From Acidobacteriota bacterium (GTDB lineage Bacteria > Acidobacteriota > Polarisedimenticolia > J045): 5,133 bases of DNA. Both the position numbers and the translations under genes were made by a program. The notes beneath the pieces were generated by a model. It was not told the DNA's origin, searched no databases, and saw only the letters and a list, made by a program, of their open reading frames with translations. Below, piece after piece: positions 4,294 to 5,133 of the stretch; the first letter of the stretch is position 1; each line of letters opens with the position of its first letter. The stretch covers positions 1 through 5,133 of the forward strand of contig JAMOQA010000595.1 in NCBI GenBank assembly GCA_027064265.1, read 5' to 3'.

Positions 4294-5133
4294 ATGACCC
4301 GCGGGAGGGGAGCGAACACTGGCGGGCTGCCGGCCGGCGCGGAGATCGCCGGGTGGCTCCTCCTGGCGGTGCCGCTGCTCGCCTGGGCGGCGATCCGGGT
4401 GGCCGGGGCGATGAACCCGGATGGCATCGCCTACGTGCGCCTCGGCGGCTACTGGGCTTCGGGGAGGGTCTCCCTCGCGGTCTCGGGGTACTGGGGCCCG
4501 TTCCTGCCGTGGCTGATGGTTCCGTTCCGCTGGCTGGGGCTTTCGCCCCTGGCGGCGGGCCGGGCGGCGATCGTCGTCTCGGCCCTGGTCTTCGTTGCCG
4601 GGGGAGCCGCGTTCCTCCGGGCCGTCCTTCCGGGCAACCGGGCCGCCCGCTGGGCGGGGGGAGTCCTGGTGCTGGCGGCGGTCGCCTGGTCCGTGCCGGC
4701 GATCACGCCGGACCTGCTCCTCGGCGGCCTCCTGGCCTTCGCCCTCTCGGCCCTCGTCGCGAGGGGCTGGCCCGACCGCCCTCGGCTCCAGGTACTGGCC
4801 GGTGCCGTCCTCGGGGCCGCCTACCTGGCGAAGGCCGTCGCGTTTCCCCTCGCGGTCCTGTTCACCCTGGGCCTTGCGGGGGTGCGGACCCTTTCCGGGG
4901 AGATCCCGGCCCGCCGGGCCGTCCGGGCGGCCGTCCTGACGCTGCTGGCGTTCGGTTGCGTGGCGGCCCCCTGGGTGGCGACCCTCTCGGCGAAGTACGG
5001 CGGTTTCGTCTTCTCGACCAGCGGGGGCCTCAATCACGCCCTCGTCGGACCCGGTGCCTCCGAGCCGGTCCACCCGTACCGGGTCACCCTCCACGACGTG
5101 GAACCGGGGCGGATCACCGCCTGGGAGGACCCG
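4294..5133 (+). CDS. GT-C/GT39-like polytopic membrane glycosyltransferase, N-terminal part
   Basis: The frame from the ATG at 4294 stays open for 280 codons to the window edge, so the gene is cut at its 3' end. After a short N-terminus comes a membrane segment (about 20-37), then AMNPDGIAYVRLGGYWASG (39-57) and SGYWGPFLPWLMVPF (64-78). An acidic residue in this first outer loop (Asp43) followed by an aromatic YWxPxxP stretch is typical of ArnT/PMT-like (GT39, DUF2029-like) transferases that use polyprenyl-phosphate sugars. Further membrane segments lie near 86-110, 120-136, 139-156, 167-196 and 207-229, with TPD (138-140), AYLAK (176-180) and APWVATLSAKYGGFVFS (225-241), all usual in this group. 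The large C-terminal outer domain is missing. It probably glycosylates lipid or protein at the outer face of the inner membrane; substrate unknown. GGGGGAG at 4278-4284 sits nine bases before the ATG. No separate promoter is visible, so some expression may come by read-through past the tRNA-Ala terminator. Confidence 0.87.
   Translation, partial: MTRGRGANTGGLPAGAEIAGWLLLAVPLLAWAAIRVAGAMNPDGIAYVRLGGYWASGRVSLAVSGYWGPFLPWLMVPFRWLGLSPLAAGRAAIVVSALVFVAGGAAFLRAVLPGNRAARWAGGVLVLAAVAWSVPAITPDLLLGGLLAFALSALVARGWPDRPRLQVLAGAVLGAAYLAKAVAFPLAVLFTLGLAGVRTLSGEIPARRAVRAAVLTLLAFGCVAAPWVATLSAKYGGFVFSTSGGLNHALVGPGASEPVHPYRVTLHDVEPGRITAWEDP

Noticed and set aside
4156..5094. 312-residue minus-strand open frame opposite the membrane glycosyltransferase
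   Set aside because: The translation is charged low-complexity sequence, antisense to a protein with clear GT-C motifs and membrane segments, and it runs into tRNA-Ala.

Overview
This is a very GC-rich bacterial chromosomal window (roughly 70% GC or more by eye) from an organism that encodes CCA in its tRNA genes and uses strong Shine-Dalgarno sites. Two lipoprotein-type signal peptides, a lipoprotein member of the sulfatase/alkaline-phosphatase superfamily ending in LRSLGYVD, and two cell-surface-type glycosyltransferases suggest a high-GC diderm. Acidobacteriota or a similar environmental lineage is my best guess, but this is inference from protein style only.

Layout. Positions 1-386 (minus) hold the N-terminal part of a family 2 glycosyltransferase that runs off the left edge. 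Across a 97-bp divergent gap lies a plus-strand pair: a DUF2270-type membrane protein (484-1194) and, 25 bp later, a lipoprotein of the sulfatase superfamily (1220-2578) with Thr where a sulfatase has its formylglycine precursor. The gap between that stop codon and the next tRNA is filled almost exactly by 2.4 copies of a perfect 79-bp tandem repeat (2579-2769), each full copy carrying a perfect 12-bp hairpin. Two minus-strand tRNA-Gln genes follow: UUG anticodon at 2772-2845 and CUG anticodon at 2952-3025. They are identical except in the anticodon arm, and each has its own recognisable promoter. Next, also on the minus strand, is a tandem-rhodanese lipoprotein (3068-4000) with no cysteine in either active-site loop. 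Its stop codon lies inside the -35 box of the tRNA-Gln(CUG) promoter. Divergent from it is tRNA-Ala(GGC) at 4118-4193, with a near-consensus sigma-70 promoter and a GC hairpin terminator. The right edge is the first 280 residues of a polytopic GT-C/GT39-like glycosyltransferase (4294 onward).

How it fits together. The proteins point to the cell envelope: two sugar transferases, a surface hydrolase or transferase next to a small membrane protein, and a periplasmic rhodanese-like lipoprotein. No single pathway is demonstrable, and the three tRNA genes mark this as housekeeping chromosome. I found no CRISPR array, transposase, integrase, toxin-antitoxin pair or defence system. The most unusual items are the 79-bp repeat array beside the tRNA 3' end, the tRNA-Gln pair with swapped anticodon arms, and two proteins whose classical catalytic residues are replaced.
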